A stretch of DNA of 64,000 nt from Achromobacter pestifer (GCF_013267355.1 NZ_CP053985.1:4960001-5024000); one strand, 5' to 3'; positions 1-9,024 are shown, counted from the stretch's first letter. Program-made: numbers and translations. The notes: generated by a model from the sequence alone, not told the origin.

Positions 1-1683
1 AGCCCGCGCGTGGTGTCGCCGATCTCCAGCCTCATGACCGAGCACGTGACCGGCCTGAAGGAGTACGCGGACCGGCTGCGCCAGCGCGACCAGGCGCTGC
101 GACGCGACGTGCCGGGGGGCGCTGTAGCGCCGCCCTGGCTGGATCTGCGCGAGGCCGACGGCTTCACCGGGGTGCAGGCGCTGGATCCGCATACCCTGCG
201 CATCCGCGTCAACGGCAAGTACCCGCAGTTCAAGTACTGGCTGGCCATGACCTTCACCGCGCCCATCCCCTGGGAAGCCGACCGTTTCTACAGCCAGCCG
301 GGCATGGGGGCGCACGACCTGTCGTTCAACACCTGGCCAGTCGGCACCGGTCCCTACATGCTGGTGGAGTCGCTGCAGAACCGCCGCCACGTGCTGGGCC
401 GCAATCCCAACTTCCATGGCGAGCCCTATCCCTGCCAAGGCGAGCCGGGCGACGCGGCGGCGGGGCTGCTGGCGGACTGCGGCAAGCCCACGCCCTTCAT
501 CGACCGCGCGGAATTCAGCGTCGAAAAGGAAGCCATACCGCTGACCGGCAAGTTCTTGCAGGGCTACTACGACGTGCCGCAGATCGAGCGCGGCGAGTAC
601 GGCGTGGCCATGCTGGTCGCGGCGGGCGACAGCCAGGACAAGGCACGCCTGTACAACGAACATGGCATCAAACTGCCGACGACGGTCGAGACCGCCAACT
701 GGTATATGGGCTTCAACTGGCTGGACCCGGTGGTGGGCAAGGGCGACACGCCGGAACAGGAAGAAAGCAACCGCAAGCTGCGCCAGGCCATCAGCATCGC
801 GTTCGACTGGGAAGAGTACGTCGCGGTGTTCGAGAACAGCCAGGCTTCGGTGGCTTACGGCCCGGTGCCGCCGGGCGTGCTCGGCTACCGCGAACCGCCG
901 GAGGGCGTGAACCCGGTGGTCTACAACCTCGTGGACGGCAAGCCCGTGCGCAAGTCCGTGGACGTGGCGCGCCGCCTGCTGGCCGAGGCCGGCTATCCCG
1001 ACGGCCGCAACGCCAAGACCGGCGCGCCGCTGGTGCTCTATTACGACTCGATGCAGGGCGGCGGCTCCAATCCGCAGTTCGACTGGATGCGGCGTCAGAT
1101 GGCCAAGATCGGCGTGCAGCTGGACGTGCGCGCCACCGACTACAACCGCTTCCAGGACAAGATGATGCGCGGGTCCGCACAGATCTTCCTGTGGGGCTGG
1201 AACGCCGACTACCCCGATGCCGAGAATTTCCTGTTCCTGCTCTACGGCCCCAACGCCAAGGCCAAGGGCGGCGGCGAAAACGCGGCCAACTACGCCAGCC
1301 CCGAATACGACCGCCTTTTCGAGCAGATGAAGTTCCTGGACGACGGTCCTGAAAAGGAACAGCTCATCGCCCGGATGACCGCCATCGTACAGCGCGACGC
1401 ACCCTGGATGTTCGGCTACTTCCCGATGTCGGGCGGCGCGTACCAGCAATGGGTCGGCAACGCCAAACCGACCCAGATGGTCCGCAACACGCTGCAGTAC
1501 ATGAAGATCGATGCCGCCCTGCGGCAGCAGAAGATCGACGAGTGGAATTATCCGAGGTGGTGGCCGATAGGCCTGTTCGCGCTGTTGCTGGCGCTGGCGG
1601 TATGGCCGTCGTATGTGGCGCTGAAGCGGCGTGAGCGCCAGACGGCATTCGCGCCGGCCCTGGGCAAGGAGCATCAATCATGA
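1..1683 (+). CDS. ABC transporter substrate-binding protein (SBP family 5), 5' partial
   Basis: Extracytoplasmic binding protein of the peptide/nickel family 5, delivering an oligopeptide-like ligand to the two permeases that follow. The frame is open to base 1 and the N-terminal signal region lies outside the window. Family-like stretches are NTWPVGTGPYML near residue 115 and the GWNADYPDAENFLFLLYGPN block near 395. The odd feature is the C-terminus: after the binding domain comes a hydrophobic helix (WWPIGLFALLLALAVWP, about residues 518-534) followed by KRRERQ, so the protein is probably membrane-anchored at its C-terminal end instead of free in the periplasm. The stop overlaps the next gene's ATG (ATGA), indicating translational coupling. 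Ligand unknown; a YejA/microcin C-like peptide is one possibility. Confidence 0.85.
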   Translation, partial: SPRVVSPISSLMTEHVTGLKEYADRLRQRDQALRRDVPGGAVAPPWLDLREADGFTGVQALDPHTLRIRVNGKYPQFKYWLAMTFTAPIPWEADRFYSQPGMGAHDLSFNTWPVGTGPYMLVESLQNRRHVLGRNPNFHGEPYPCQGEPGDAAAGLLADCGKPTPFIDRAEFSVEKEAIPLTGKFLQGYYDVPQIERGEYGVAMLVAAGDSQDKARLYNEHGIKLPTTVETANWYMGFNWLDPVVGKGDTPEQEESNRKLRQAISIAFDWEEYVAVFENSQASVAYGPVPPGVLGYREPPEGVNPVVYNLVDGKPVRKSVDVARRLLAEAGYPDGRNAKTGAPLVLYYDSMQGGGSNPQFDWMRRQMAKIGVQLDVRATDYNRFQDKMMRGSAQIFLWGWNADYPDAENFLFLLYGPNAKAKGGGENAANYASPEYDRLFEQMKFLDDGPEKEQLIARMTAIVQRDAPWMFGYFPMSGGAYQQWVGNAKPTQMVRNTLQYMKIDAALRQQKIDEWNYPRWWPIGLFALLLALAVWPSYVALKRRERQTAFAPALGKEHQS

Positions 1684-2657
1684 TCGGCTATGTAATCCGC
1701 CGGTTGCTGTACGGCGTGCTGATCCTGATCGGCGTGAACCTCTTCACCTTCATCCTGTTCTTCGCCGTGAACACGCCCGACGACATGGCGCGGCTGGCCA
1801 TCGGCGGGCAACGCGCCAACCAGGAAGCCGTGGAGAAATGGAAGGTCGAGCGCGGCTACGACAAGCCGCTGTTCTTCAATGCCCGCGCGCAAGGCGCGGC
1901 GCAACTGACCGACACGGTGTTCTACCAGCGTTCGGTGCCCTTGCTGGTCATGGATTTCGGCGCGTCCGACGGCGGGCGCGACATCGGCCGCGAGATCAAG
2001 ACGCGCATGGGGCCCAGCCTGGCCCTGGCCGTGCCCACCTTCTTCCTGGGGCTGTTCGTCAGCATCGTCTTTTCCCTGACGCTGGTGTATTTCCGCGCCA
2101 CGCGGCTCGACTTCTGGGGCGTGGTGGTCTGCGTGCTGCTGCTGTCCATCTCCAGCCTGTTCTACATCATTGCCGGCCAATGGGTCTTCGCCAAGCTGCT
2201 GCGGCTGGTGCCGTTCTCGGGCTTTTCGGGCGGGCTGGACGTGGTCAAGTTCCTGGCGCTGCCGGTGCTGGTCGCGATCGTGTCGCGGCTGGGCCCGGAA
2301 GCGCGCTTCTACCGCACCCTGTTCCTGGAGGAGATCGGCAAGGACTATGTGCGGACCGCCCGCTCCAAGGGCCTGGCTGAACGCATCGTGCTGTTCCGGC
2401 ACGTGCTGCGCAACGCCATGCTGCCCATCCTGACCAGCACAGTGGCCGCTCTGCCGCTGCTGTTCATGGGCAGTCTGATCGCGGAGTCCTTCTTCGGCAT
2501 TCCCGGCCTGGGCAGCTACACCATCGACGCCATCAACGCGCAGGATTTCTCCATCGTGCGAGCCATGGTGTTCCTGGGCGCCGCCCTCTACATCGTGGGG
2601 CTGATCCTGGCCGACATTTCCTACACGCTGGCCGACCCCCGCGTCCGATTCGAGTAG
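1680..2657 (+). CDS. ABC transporter permease (OppB/DppB type)
   Basis: Inner-membrane permease of the peptide-type ABC importer, 325 aa. The N-terminus MIGYVIRRLLYGVLILIGVN is typical of OppB/DppB proteins. The conserved cytoplasmic EAA loop (RTARSKGL... RHVLRNAMLP) lies near residues 224-248 and contacts the ATPase. A soluble insert of roughly 80 residues follows the first helix. The start overlaps the binding-protein stop, and the next permease begins 5 bases after its stop, so the genes form one operon. Homologous to YejB-like proteins; substrate not predictable from sequence alone. Confidence 0.88.
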   Translation: MIGYVIRRLLYGVLILIGVNLFTFILFFAVNTPDDMARLAIGGQRANQEAVEKWKVERGYDKPLFFNARAQGAAQLTDTVFYQRSVPLLVMDFGASDGGRDIGREIKTRMGPSLALAVPTFFLGLFVSIVFSLTLVYFRATRLDFWGVVVCVLLLSISSLFYIIAGQWVFAKLLRLVPFSGFSGGLDVVKFLALPVLVAIVSRLGPEARFYRTLFLEEIGKDYVRTARSKGLAERIVLFRHVLRNAMLPILTSTVAALPLLFMGSLIAESFFGIPGLGSYTIDAINAQDFSIVRAMVFLGAALYIVGLILADISYTLADPRVRFE

Positions 2658-2662
2658 CCGCC

Positions 2663-4159
2663 ATGCCCAAGTTCGTCTTCCTCTGGACCGATATCGCGCT
2701 GTGGCTGATGGTGCTGGGCGCGCTGGCCTATGTCTGGCATGTGCGCCGCAGCCCGAATCTGCGCGCGACCTGGGCGCGCGTGGCGCGCGACACGCCCGCC
2801 ATGTGTTCGGCGGTGATTCTGGCCGCGTTCGTGGTGGTGGGCCTGCTGGACTCGGTGCACTACCGGCCGCTGCTGCCCCCGGCTCCCGGCGCCGCGGCGG
2901 ACGCGCCGCCGGCCTATGCGCCCGCGGTGCGCTCGGCGCTGGACGGGCTGCTCACGGGTTCCGTGCTGACCACGCCGGAAAAGACCTATTCCGAGCCCTT
3001 GGCGATACGGCAGTTCACCAAGGAAACCATGCTCGTCAACGACAAGCCCGTGCGTGACTTTCCCCGGCTGCGGGGGGCAGGCGTCCATCTGGAAGACGCC
3101 GACCGCGACCACCTGGGCGATGTCGCCAAGCGGCTTGGGCTGGGCTTGGCCGCAGGGCTGGCGGTGTCCGCCGCCGTGATCGGGCTGATGTACGCAGGCC
3201 TGGCCAGGCGGCGCGCCGCGGGGGCCGCCGAGGAAGCTGCTTCGGACGTGCCCTGGCGCGCCATGGCCGTCACCTTCACGCTGCTGTGCCTGACGGCAGG
3301 CGCCTTTGCCGGCCTGTCCAGCGGCTATCACGCGCTGGGCACCGACCGCATCGGCAACGACGTGCTGTGGCAGGCCCTCAAGAGCATTCGCACCGCGCTA
3401 GTCATCGGCAGCCTCACCACCATCGCCATGCTGCCGCCGGCCATCGTCTTCGGCATCGCCGCCGGCTACTTCAAGGGCAAGGTCGACGACGGCATCCAGT
3501 ATCTCTACACCACCATCACCTCGATTCCGGGCGTGCTGCTGGTGGCCGCCTGCGCGCTGATGATGCAGGTGTACATCGACAACCACGCCGATCTGTTCGA
3601 CACCTCGGCCGCGCGCGCCGATCTGCGGCTGTTCCTGCTCTGCATGATCCTGGGTTTCACGGGCTGGGCCGGGCTGTGCCGCCTGCTGCGCGCCGAAACC
3701 CTCAAGCTGCGCGAACTGGAATACGTGCAGGCGGCGCGGGCCTTCGGCGTGTCGCACTGGCGCATCATGACCCGCCATCTGCTGCCCAATGTGGCGCATC
3801 TGGTCCTGATTACCGTGGTGCTGGAGTTCTCGGGCCTGGTCCTGTACGAAGCCGTGCTGTCCTACCTGGGCATAGGGGTGGATCCGAGCATGAATTCCTT
3901 CGGATCCATGATCGACGGCGCCCGTCTGGAAATGTCCCGCGACCCCATGATCTGGTGGAACCTCTTGACCGCATTCCTGTTCATGCTGGCGCTGGTGCTG
4001 GCTGCCAACCTGTTCGCCGACGCGGTGCGCGACGCCTTCGATCCGCGCACGCGCCGCTACAAGCCCGGCCGCATGGCGCGCTTCGGCCTGTTCGGCCGCG
4101 CGCCGCGCACGGCCCTGGCGACCGATACGCGCCAGTCCCGCCCGGGAGATGCGCCATGA
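2663..4159 (+). CDS. ABC transporter permease (OppC/DppC type), N-terminally extended
   Basis: Second inner-membrane permease, 498 aa, clearly longer than the usual 280-340 aa of OppC/YejE proteins. The C-terminal half (about 235-470) is a normal permease with the EAA loop QAARAFGVSHWRIMTRH near residue 355. The N-terminal 200 residues add about three extra membrane helices (near 10-25, 45-62 and 160-178) and a soluble loop, with no recognisable domain. Its stop overlaps the ATG of the ATPase gene (ATGA). Together with the membrane-anchored binding protein this suggests a structurally unusual branch of the peptide importer family. Confidence 0.85.
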   Translation: MPKFVFLWTDIALWLMVLGALAYVWHVRRSPNLRATWARVARDTPAMCSAVILAAFVVVGLLDSVHYRPLLPPAPGAAADAPPAYAPAVRSALDGLLTGSVLTTPEKTYSEPLAIRQFTKETMLVNDKPVRDFPRLRGAGVHLEDADRDHLGDVAKRLGLGLAAGLAVSAAVIGLMYAGLARRRAAGAAEEAASDVPWRAMAVTFTLLCLTAGAFAGLSSGYHALGTDRIGNDVLWQALKSIRTALVIGSLTTIAMLPPAIVFGIAAGYFKGKVDDGIQYLYTTITSIPGVLLVAACALMMQVYIDNHADLFDTSAARADLRLFLLCMILGFTGWAGLCRLLRAETLKLRELEYVQAARAFGVSHWRIMTRHLLPNVAHLVLITVVLEFSGLVLYEAVLSYLGIGVDPSMNSFGSMIDGARLEMSRDPMIWWNLLTAFLFMLALVLAANLFADAVRDAFDPRTRRYKPGRMARFGLFGRAPRTALATDTRQSRPGDAP

Positions 4160-5853
4160 GCCAGGCTCCCTTGCTCGAAGTGCACGGCCTGGACGTCGAT
4201 ATCGCCAGCGAAAGCGGCATGACGCATGCGGTCAAGCGCCTGCAGCTGGCGATCTCCAGACGCCAGACTTTTGCGCTGGTCGGCGAATCGGGTTGCGGCA
4301 AGAGCATGACGGCGCTGGCGCTCCTGCGCCTGCTGCCCGATGCCGGAAGCATCGTGGGCGGGCAGATCGACCTGGACGGAGAAGACCTCAACCGCCTGCC
4401 GGAAAGCGCCATGCGCGGCGTGCGCGGGGGGCGCATCGGCATCATCTTCCAGGAGCCGTCCACCAGCCTGAATCCGGTCATGCGGGTGGGCGACCAGATC
4501 ATCGAAACGCTGATCGCCCATACGCCGCTGCGCGGCACTGCTGCGCGCGCCCGCGCCATGGACTGGCTGCGGCGGGTGGGGATCCCGGAACCTGAACGGC
4601 GCATCGACGACTATCCCTTCCAGTTCTCGGGCGGACAGAAGCAGCGCGTCATGATCGCCATCGCGCTCGCGGCCGAGCCCTTGCTGCTCATCGCGGACGA
4701 GCCCACCACCGCGCTGGACGTCACGGTGCAGGCGCAGGTGCTGGACCTGCTGGCCGACATCCAACGGGAAATGGGCATGGCGGTGCTGCTGATCACCCAC
4801 GACCTCGCGGTGGTGAAGAACGTCGCCCACCACGTGGCGCTGATGCGCGGCGGCGAGATCGTTGAGAGCGCCGACGCCGAGGAATTCTTCCGCGCGCCCA
4901 AGCATCCCTATGCGCGGCAACTGTTCGAAGCGATCCCCACGTTTGAAAAGCGCGGCACGCCGCTCACGGCAAGCGGCCGCGAGGCCATGGCGCGTGACGA
5001 GGCCCGGCTGGCCGCCAGCGCCCAGGCGCGCGAGACCGCAGTGGTGCTGGACGTGCAGGACCTGAAGGTCCATTACCCCGTGCGCAAGGGGCCGCTGCGG
5101 CGCATCGCGTCCTGGGTCAAGGCCGTGGATGGCGTGACCTTCACCCTGAAGGCCGGCGAGACCCTGGCCTTGCTGGGCGAGTCCGGCTGCGGCAAGACCA
5201 CCACCGGCAAGGCGCTGCTGCGCTTGATCGACGGCGCGCGCGTGTCGGGCCGCGCGACGCTGCTGGGGCAGGACGTGCTGTCCGCGGACCGGCGCACGCT
5301 GCAGCGCCTGAGGCAGGACATCCAGATCGTGTTCCAGGATCCCTATGCCTCGCTCGATCCGCGCATGCGGGTGGGCGACATCCTGGACGAGGGACTGGCG
5401 TCCCTGCGCGCCGGCATGGACAAGGAGTCGCGCCGCGCGCACGCCGCAAGGCTGATCGAACGCGTGGGCCTGCCGTCCAATACCCTGGCGCGCTATCCGC
5501 ACGAATTCTCTGGCGGCCAGCGCCAGCGGATCGCCATCGCGCGGGCGCTGGCGGTTGAGCCGAAAGTGCTGATCTGCGATGAACCCACATCGGCGCTGGA
5601 TGTTTCCGTACAGGCCCAGATCCTGGACCTGCTGCGCGAACTGCAGCTTGAACTGGGTATTGCCTATCTGTTCATCACGCATAACTTCGGCGTGGTCGAG
5701 TACCTGGCGGACCGCATCGCCGTCATGGACGGCGGCCGCATCATCGAGCTGGGACAGGCGGATGCGGTACTGCACGAACCGCGCCAGGACATGACGCGCA
5801 GGTTGCTGGCCGCGGTGCCGCGCCTGCATTTCGGGCCGCCTGAGGCGGCTTGA
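4156..5853 (+). CDS. Dipeptide/microcin-type ABC transporter, fused double ATP-binding protein
   Basis: 565-aa protein carrying two complete ABC ATPase domains in tandem, as in YejF or GsiA, so it can serve both permeases alone. Domain 1 has Walker A GESGCGKS (about 43-50), signature FSGGQKQR and Walker B LLIADEP. Domain 2 has Walker [10 protein letters not shown] (about 341-349), signature FSGGQRQR and Walker B VLICDEP. The ATG at 4156 is chosen because it overlaps the upstream stop by 4 bases; the frame stays open far upstream but lies inside the permease gene. It is the last gene of the operon and is followed by convergent marR. Confidence 0.92.
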   Translation: MSQAPLLEVHGLDVDIASESGMTHAVKRLQLAISRRQTFALVGESGCGKSMTALALLRLLPDAGSIVGGQIDLDGEDLNRLPESAMRGVRGGRIGIIFQEPSTSLNPVMRVGDQIIETLIAHTPLRGTAARARAMDWLRRVGIPEPERRIDDYPFQFSGGQKQRVMIAIALAAEPLLLIADEPTTALDVTVQAQVLDLLADIQREMGMAVLLITHDLAVVKNVAHHVALMRGGEIVESADAEEFFRAPKHPYARQLFEAIPTFEKRGTPLTASGREAMARDEARLAASAQARETAVVLDVQDLKVHYPVRKGPLRRIASWVKAVDGVTFTLKAGETLALLGESGCGKTTTGKALLRLIDGARVSGRATLLGQDVLSADRRTLQRLRQDIQIVFQDPYASLDPRMRVGDILDEGLASLRAGMDKESRRAHAARLIERVGLPSNTLARYPHEFSGGQRQRIAIARALAVEPKVLICDEPTSALDVSVQAQILDLLRELQLELGIAYLFITHNFGVVEYLADRIAVMDGGRIIELGQADAVLHEPRQDMTRRLLAAVPRLHFGPPEAA

Positions 5854-5869
5854 TCCGGCGGTCGAAGCA

Positions 5870-5888
5870 GCGGGGGCCGGGCCCCCGC
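5870..5888. terminator. GC-rich hairpin between convergent genes
   Basis: An 8-bp perfect stem GCGGGGGC/GCCCCCGC with a 3-base loop lies in the 42-base gap between the ABC operon and the convergent regulator gene. There is no T-run on either side, so it is a weak intrinsic terminator candidate or a transcript-end stabiliser. Confidence 0.35.
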
Positions 5889-5895
5889 CGCCTTG

Positions 5896-6441
5896 CTACC
5901 CGGCCTGATGCGCGCTGCCTGTCTCCAGCCAGGCCAGGGTGTCGCGCTTCAGGCTGCGGCCGCAACGCATCAGAAAGGCATGCACCGTTTCCAGTTCCGC
6001 GGTGTCATAGCCGCGCGCCGTCGTGGCGATGGCCTCGGCGATCCACTGCCGTTCCTGCCCCAGCATCTGGCACGTCTCCTCGACCGGCCGGATCACGATC
6101 ATCCGGCGGTCCAGCGGGTGGCGGCCGCGCTGGACATAGCCGGCCGCTTCCAGCCGGTTGATCAGGGCCGTCGCGCCGCCGGAACTGACGCCCATCAACT
6201 GGGCCAGATGCCCCGTGGGCAGGGCATCGAACTCCATGACCAGCTCCAGCGCCTTCAGGTCCGCCAGGGGCAGGCCCAGCTTTTCCGCCAGGGCCGACTG
6301 GCATGCCGCGTTGTAAGCGGCGAACTGCCGGCCCAGCAGCAGGACAACTTCGTCCAGCATGCCGGACCGCCGGTTGCTTCCTGCTGATTCAGCCATGCCG
6401 GTCACATGCTCGTGATGAAAGTAGGTTTGTTGTTGCAGCAT
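5896..6441 (-). CDS. MarR family transcriptional regulator
   Basis: Small winged-helix DNA-binding protein of about 181 aa. The core LKALELVMEF... TGHLAQLMGVSSGGATALINRLEAAGYVQR followed by HPLDRRMIVI is the MarR helix-turn-helix and wing (about residues 60-115). The ATG at 6441 is preferred because AGGA sits 8-9 bases upstream; a longer frame from 6543 would run back into the 3' end of the upstream lipoprotein gene. It is transcribed in the same direction as the repeat lipoprotein, 28 bases after it, so it may be cotranscribed. Effector and targets unknown. Confidence 0.85.
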   Translation of the reverse strand: MLQQQTYFHHEHVTGMAESAGSNRRSGMLDEVVLLLGRQFAAYNAACQSALAEKLGLPLADLKALELVMEFDALPTGHLAQLMGVSSGGATALINRLEAAGYVQRGRHPLDRRMIVIRPVEETCQMLGQERQWIAEAIATTARGYDTAELETVHAFLMRCGRSLKRDTLAWLETGSAHQAG

Positions 6442-6469
6442 GATGTGGATTCCTGGCGGTTGCGGTGGA

Positions 6470-8752
6470 TCACTTCTTGCCGGCCAGGCCGCCAAGCACT
6501 CCGCCCAGCAGGCCGCCGTTGGCGGTCCCTCCGGAAGAGCCACCCGCCGCCGTGCCGCCCGTCAGACTGCCCGTCACACCGCCCAGCAGCCCGCCGAGCA
6601 ATCCGCCGTTGGGCGCGCCGCCGGCTGTGCCGCCCGATCCTCCCGAACTGGCGGGTGCGCCAGCGGAAGCGCCGGCACCCGCGCCCGCTCCGGCGCCGGC
6701 CGCGACGTTCACACCGCCCACCAGCCCGCCCAGCAGGCCGCCGCCGTTTGTGCCGGCCGAGACGCCTGCGCCCGCCGCAGCGCCGCCGGCAGTGCCAGCC
6801 ACGGCTCCGGTCACTCCGCCGAGCAGGCCCGTGACCGGCGCCAGCACTCCGCCATTTGCGCCGCCGGTTGCGCCGCCCACGGCTCCGGTCACTCCGCCGA
6901 GCAGGCCCGTGACCGGCGCCAGCACTCCGCCATTGGCGCCGCCGGTTGCGCCGCCTACGGCTCCGGCCACTCCGCCGAGCAGGCCCGTGACCGGCGCCAA
7001 CACTCCGCCATTGGCGCCGCCGGTTGCGCCGCCCACGGCTCCGGTCACTCCGCCGAGCAGGCCCGTGACCGGCGCCAGCACTCCGCCATTGGCGCCGCCG
7101 GTTGCGCCGCCTACGGCTCCGGCCACTCCGCCGAGCAGGCCCGTGACCGGAGCCAACACTCCGCCATTGGCGCCGCCGGTTGCGCCGCCCACGGCTCCGG
7201 TCACGTTGCCGAGCAGGCCCGTCACCGGCGCCAGCAGTCCGCCATTGGCGCCACCGGTTGCGCCGCCTACGGCTCCGGTTACGTTGCCGAGCAGGCCCGT
7301 CACCGGCGCCAGCAGTCCGCCCGTACCGCCCGCGCCGCCCGTCAGGCCGCCGGTTACTCCGCCCAGGCCCAGGGTGCCGGTGAGCGAGGCCACGGCGGCC
7401 GTGGCGTTGTGCAGTGTCGAGCCCAAGGGGTTGGGATTGGACGGCGAGGCATGGAGCACGCCGCCCGCAGTGTTGAGCGCGCCGCCCAGGTTCCGCACGA
7501 CATCGTTAAGCCCGGTCGCATTTCCCGGCAAGGCGCTGCCCAGATTGGTGACGGTGCCGCCCAGGCTGCTCAGCAGCCCCGCCACCGGCGCGCCCAACTT
7601 GGCGCCATCGCCCACTTGCTGCGTCAGACCGGTAACCTTGGCGACCAGCGGACTGGCGGTTGAATCGAGTGCGTGGCCTACGCCGCCCAGTACGGGTTGC
7701 AGGCCCAGCGGCAACACGTTATCGACGGCCTGGCCGGTATTGCCCAATGAGGGTTCCAGCAGTCCCAATGCGGGGCCGCTCAAGGCCTCGCCGGTCAGGC
7801 CGCCGACCACCTGGGTCAGGGGCTGCAGCAGGCCGCCCTGGCCCGACAGCGCCCCAGTCAGGGCGCCTACAGCGCCTGTGGCATTGCCCAGCACTGTGGT
7901 CAGAGGGTTCGGGTTGTTCGGGTTCGCATTCAACAGGCCGCCGGTGCTGGCCACGGTCTTGCCCAGGCCGTCCACCAGGCCTCCCACGCCGGTGCCCAGG
8001 CCACCGGGCAGCCCCGTGCCCTTGACGCTGGTGCCCAGGTCGCTGACCAGGCCGCCCACCTGCTTGACGACGCCGTCGGTGGGCTGACCCAAGCCGGTCG
8101 TGGCGCCGAGCTGCTGAGTCAGGCCGACAATGGTGTCCGCCACTGGCTTGATCGTGGGATCCAGCGCCTTGCCCACGCCGCCCAGCGTCGAGTCCAGATT
8201 GAGGGGCAGGGTGCTGTCGAGCGCCGCGCCGGTACTGCCGAGCGTGGTTTCCAGCAGGCCGCTCACGCGCGGCGGGTTGGTGCCGCCACCGGGGTTGGTG
8301 CCACCGCCGGGGTTGGTGCCGCCTCCGGGGTTGGTGCCGCCTCCGGGGTTGGTGCCGCCGCCGGGGTTGGTGCCGCCGCCGGGGTTGGTGCCGCCGCCGG
8401 GGTTGGTGCCGCCGCCGGGGTTGGTGCCGCCGCCGGGGTTGGTGCCGCCGCCGGGGTTGGTGCCGCCACCGGGGTTGGTGCCGCCGCCGGGGTTGGTGCC
8501 GCCACCGGGGGTGGTGCCGCCGCCGGGATCGGTGCCGCCGCCAGGATTGGTGCCGCCGCCAGGGTTGAGGCCGCCGCCGGGATCAAGGCCGCCACCGCCA
8601 GGGTTGGTCGGAATGTCCGTTCCGGGCAGGCCCGCGGTTTTCTTGCCGCCGCCGCCACCGCCGCAGGCGGCCAGGGCGCTCACCAGCGCAGTGGCCATGA
8701 CGGTAGCGGTCAGGACGCGTTGCAGGCGGCGCGTGTCGGAATGGGTATGCAT
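6470..8752 (-). CDS. Repeat-rich glycine/collagen-like lipoprotein
   Basis: 760-aa, extremely Gly/Leu/Val-rich protein. The N-terminal signal ends in a lipobox LAAC (Cys30), followed by a run of glycines, so it is predicted to be lipidated and surface or outer-membrane anchored. Residues about 40-160 are about 18 six-residue units, mostly TNPGGG. Residues 160-450 hold two diverged copies of a module of about 135 aa, each beginning GLLE and ending near NPNPL plus NAT. Residues 490-670 hold seven 26-residue units of the type APVTGLLGGVTGAVGGA. No enzyme domain is visible. Similar proteins in Alcaligenaceae are annotated collagen-like triple-helix repeat proteins, though no strict Gly-X-Y pattern is present here. 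Likely structural; may vary in length by slippage. Confidence 0.8.
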   Translation of the reverse strand: MHTHSDTRRLQRVLTATVMATALVSALAACGGGGGGKKTAGLPGTDIPTNPGGGGLDPGGGLNPGGGTNPGGGTDPGGGTTPGGGTNPGGGTNPGGGTNPGGGTNPGGGTNPGGGTNPGGGTNPGGGTNPGGGTNPGGGTNPGGGTNPGGGTNPGGGTNPPRVSGLLETTLGSTGAALDSTLPLNLDSTLGGVGKALDPTIKPVADTIVGLTQQLGATTGLGQPTDGVVKQVGGLVSDLGTSVKGTGLPGGLGTGVGGLVDGLGKTVASTGGLLNANPNNPNPLTTVLGNATGAVGALTGALSGQGGLLQPLTQVVGGLTGEALSGPALGLLEPSLGNTGQAVDNVLPLGLQPVLGGVGHALDSTASPLVAKVTGLTQQVGDGAKLGAPVAGLLSSLGGTVTNLGSALPGNATGLNDVVRNLGGALNTAGGVLHASPSNPNPLGSTLHNATAAVASLTGTLGLGGVTGGLTGGAGGTGGLLAPVTGLLGNVTGAVGGATGGANGGLLAPVTGLLGNVTGAVGGATGGANGGVLAPVTGLLGGVAGAVGGATGGANGGVLAPVTGLLGGVTGAVGGATGGANGGVLAPVTGLLGGVAGAVGGATGGANGGVLAPVTGLLGGVTGAVGGATGGANGGVLAPVTGLLGGVTGAVAGTAGGAAAGAGVSAGTNGGGLLGGLVGGVNVAAGAGAGAGAGASAGAPASSGGSGGTAGGAPNGGLLGGLLGGVTGSLTGGTAAGGSSGGTANGGLLGGVLGGLAGKK
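6795..7325 (-). repeat. Tandem 78-bp repeats encoding 26-aa units
   Basis: Identical phase points recur at 6841, 6919, 6997, 7075, 7153, 7231 and 7309, exactly 78 bases apart, giving six full units and a partial one. Units alternate between a Thr and an Ala codon in the GGV(T/A)GAV segment, so the middle of the array is really a duplicated 156-bp dimer. The first two protein-order units carry GNV instead of GGV. Confidence 0.9.
8275..8598 (-). repeat. Tandem 18-bp repeats encoding TNPGGG units
   Basis: GGTTGGTG recurs every 18 bases from 8275 to 8491 (13 occurrences), followed by about five diverged units (TTP, TDP, TNP, LNP, LDP) towards the signal peptide. Unit length is a multiple of three, so copy-number change would preserve the frame and only alter spacer length. 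Confidence 0.92.
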
Positions 8753-8870
8753 GGCGAACTCCTTTGGTTGGAAGAGTCAGGCGTCGAAACAACCCGATAC
8801 GCTTCCTGATGCATAAACCATGCCAAGATTTTTCATACCCCGAACAAAACGGCAGTTCCGGTAATTTATG

Positions 8871-8885
8871 AGGAATTAAATTCCT
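8871..8885. promoter_or_regulatory. 15-bp dyad upstream of the lipoprotein gene
   Basis: AGGAATT and AATTCCT arms around a single central A, about 120 bases upstream of the lipoprotein start, followed on the + strand by TTTTTT. Could be an operator; the small stem with a T-run could alternatively act as a weak terminator for rightward transcripts. Confidence 0.4.
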
Positions 8886-8918
8886 TTTTTATCAATGGGA
8901 TATTAAGAAAAACAAGGG

Positions 8919-8938
8919 TTTTCCTTAGATCTGGAAAA
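8919..8938. promoter_or_regulatory. TTTTCC-N8-GGAAAA dyad
   Basis: Inverted repeat with 6-base arms around an AGATCT-containing spacer, 167-186 bases upstream of the lipoprotein start. A closely related dyad lies upstream of the tpsB-like gene (11014-11030). The TTTCCTT heptad recalls BvgA-type half-sites known in Bordetella, but that link is only a guess. Confidence 0.4.
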
Positions 8939-8991
8939 TTCCCATTTTTGCGATCGCGCGGAGCCTGCGAATGTTACGGAAAGCCGGCCAT

Positions 8992-9024
8992 CCGACGTAA
9001 CGTTACGTCGGACGTTACGTAACG
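8992..9024. promoter_or_regulatory. Overlapping TTACGT palindromes
   Basis: A perfect 20-bp palindrome (arm CCGACGTAAC, 8992-9011) is followed one base later by a perfect 12-bp palindrome (arm CGTTAC, 9013-9024). The cluster lies just downstream of the tpsB-like gene's terminator, about 240-270 bases upstream of the lipoprotein start. Candidate multi-dimer protein binding site; protein unknown. Confidence 0.45.

Noticed and set aside
6442..6543. Longer start for the MarR gene
   Set aside because: The extra 34 residues overlap the end of the upstream lipoprotein gene and are not MarR-like; the ATG at 6441 has a ribosome site.
8275..8598. CRISPR array
   Set aside because: The repeats are perfectly contiguous 18-bp coding units with no unique spacers, and no cas genes are nearby.
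8130..8816. Rightward frame reading VPPPGL repeats that looks collagen- or proline-rich
   Set aside because: It is the reverse strand of the TNPGGG repeats. The leftward frame has a lipoprotein signal and full-length organisation; this one has neither.
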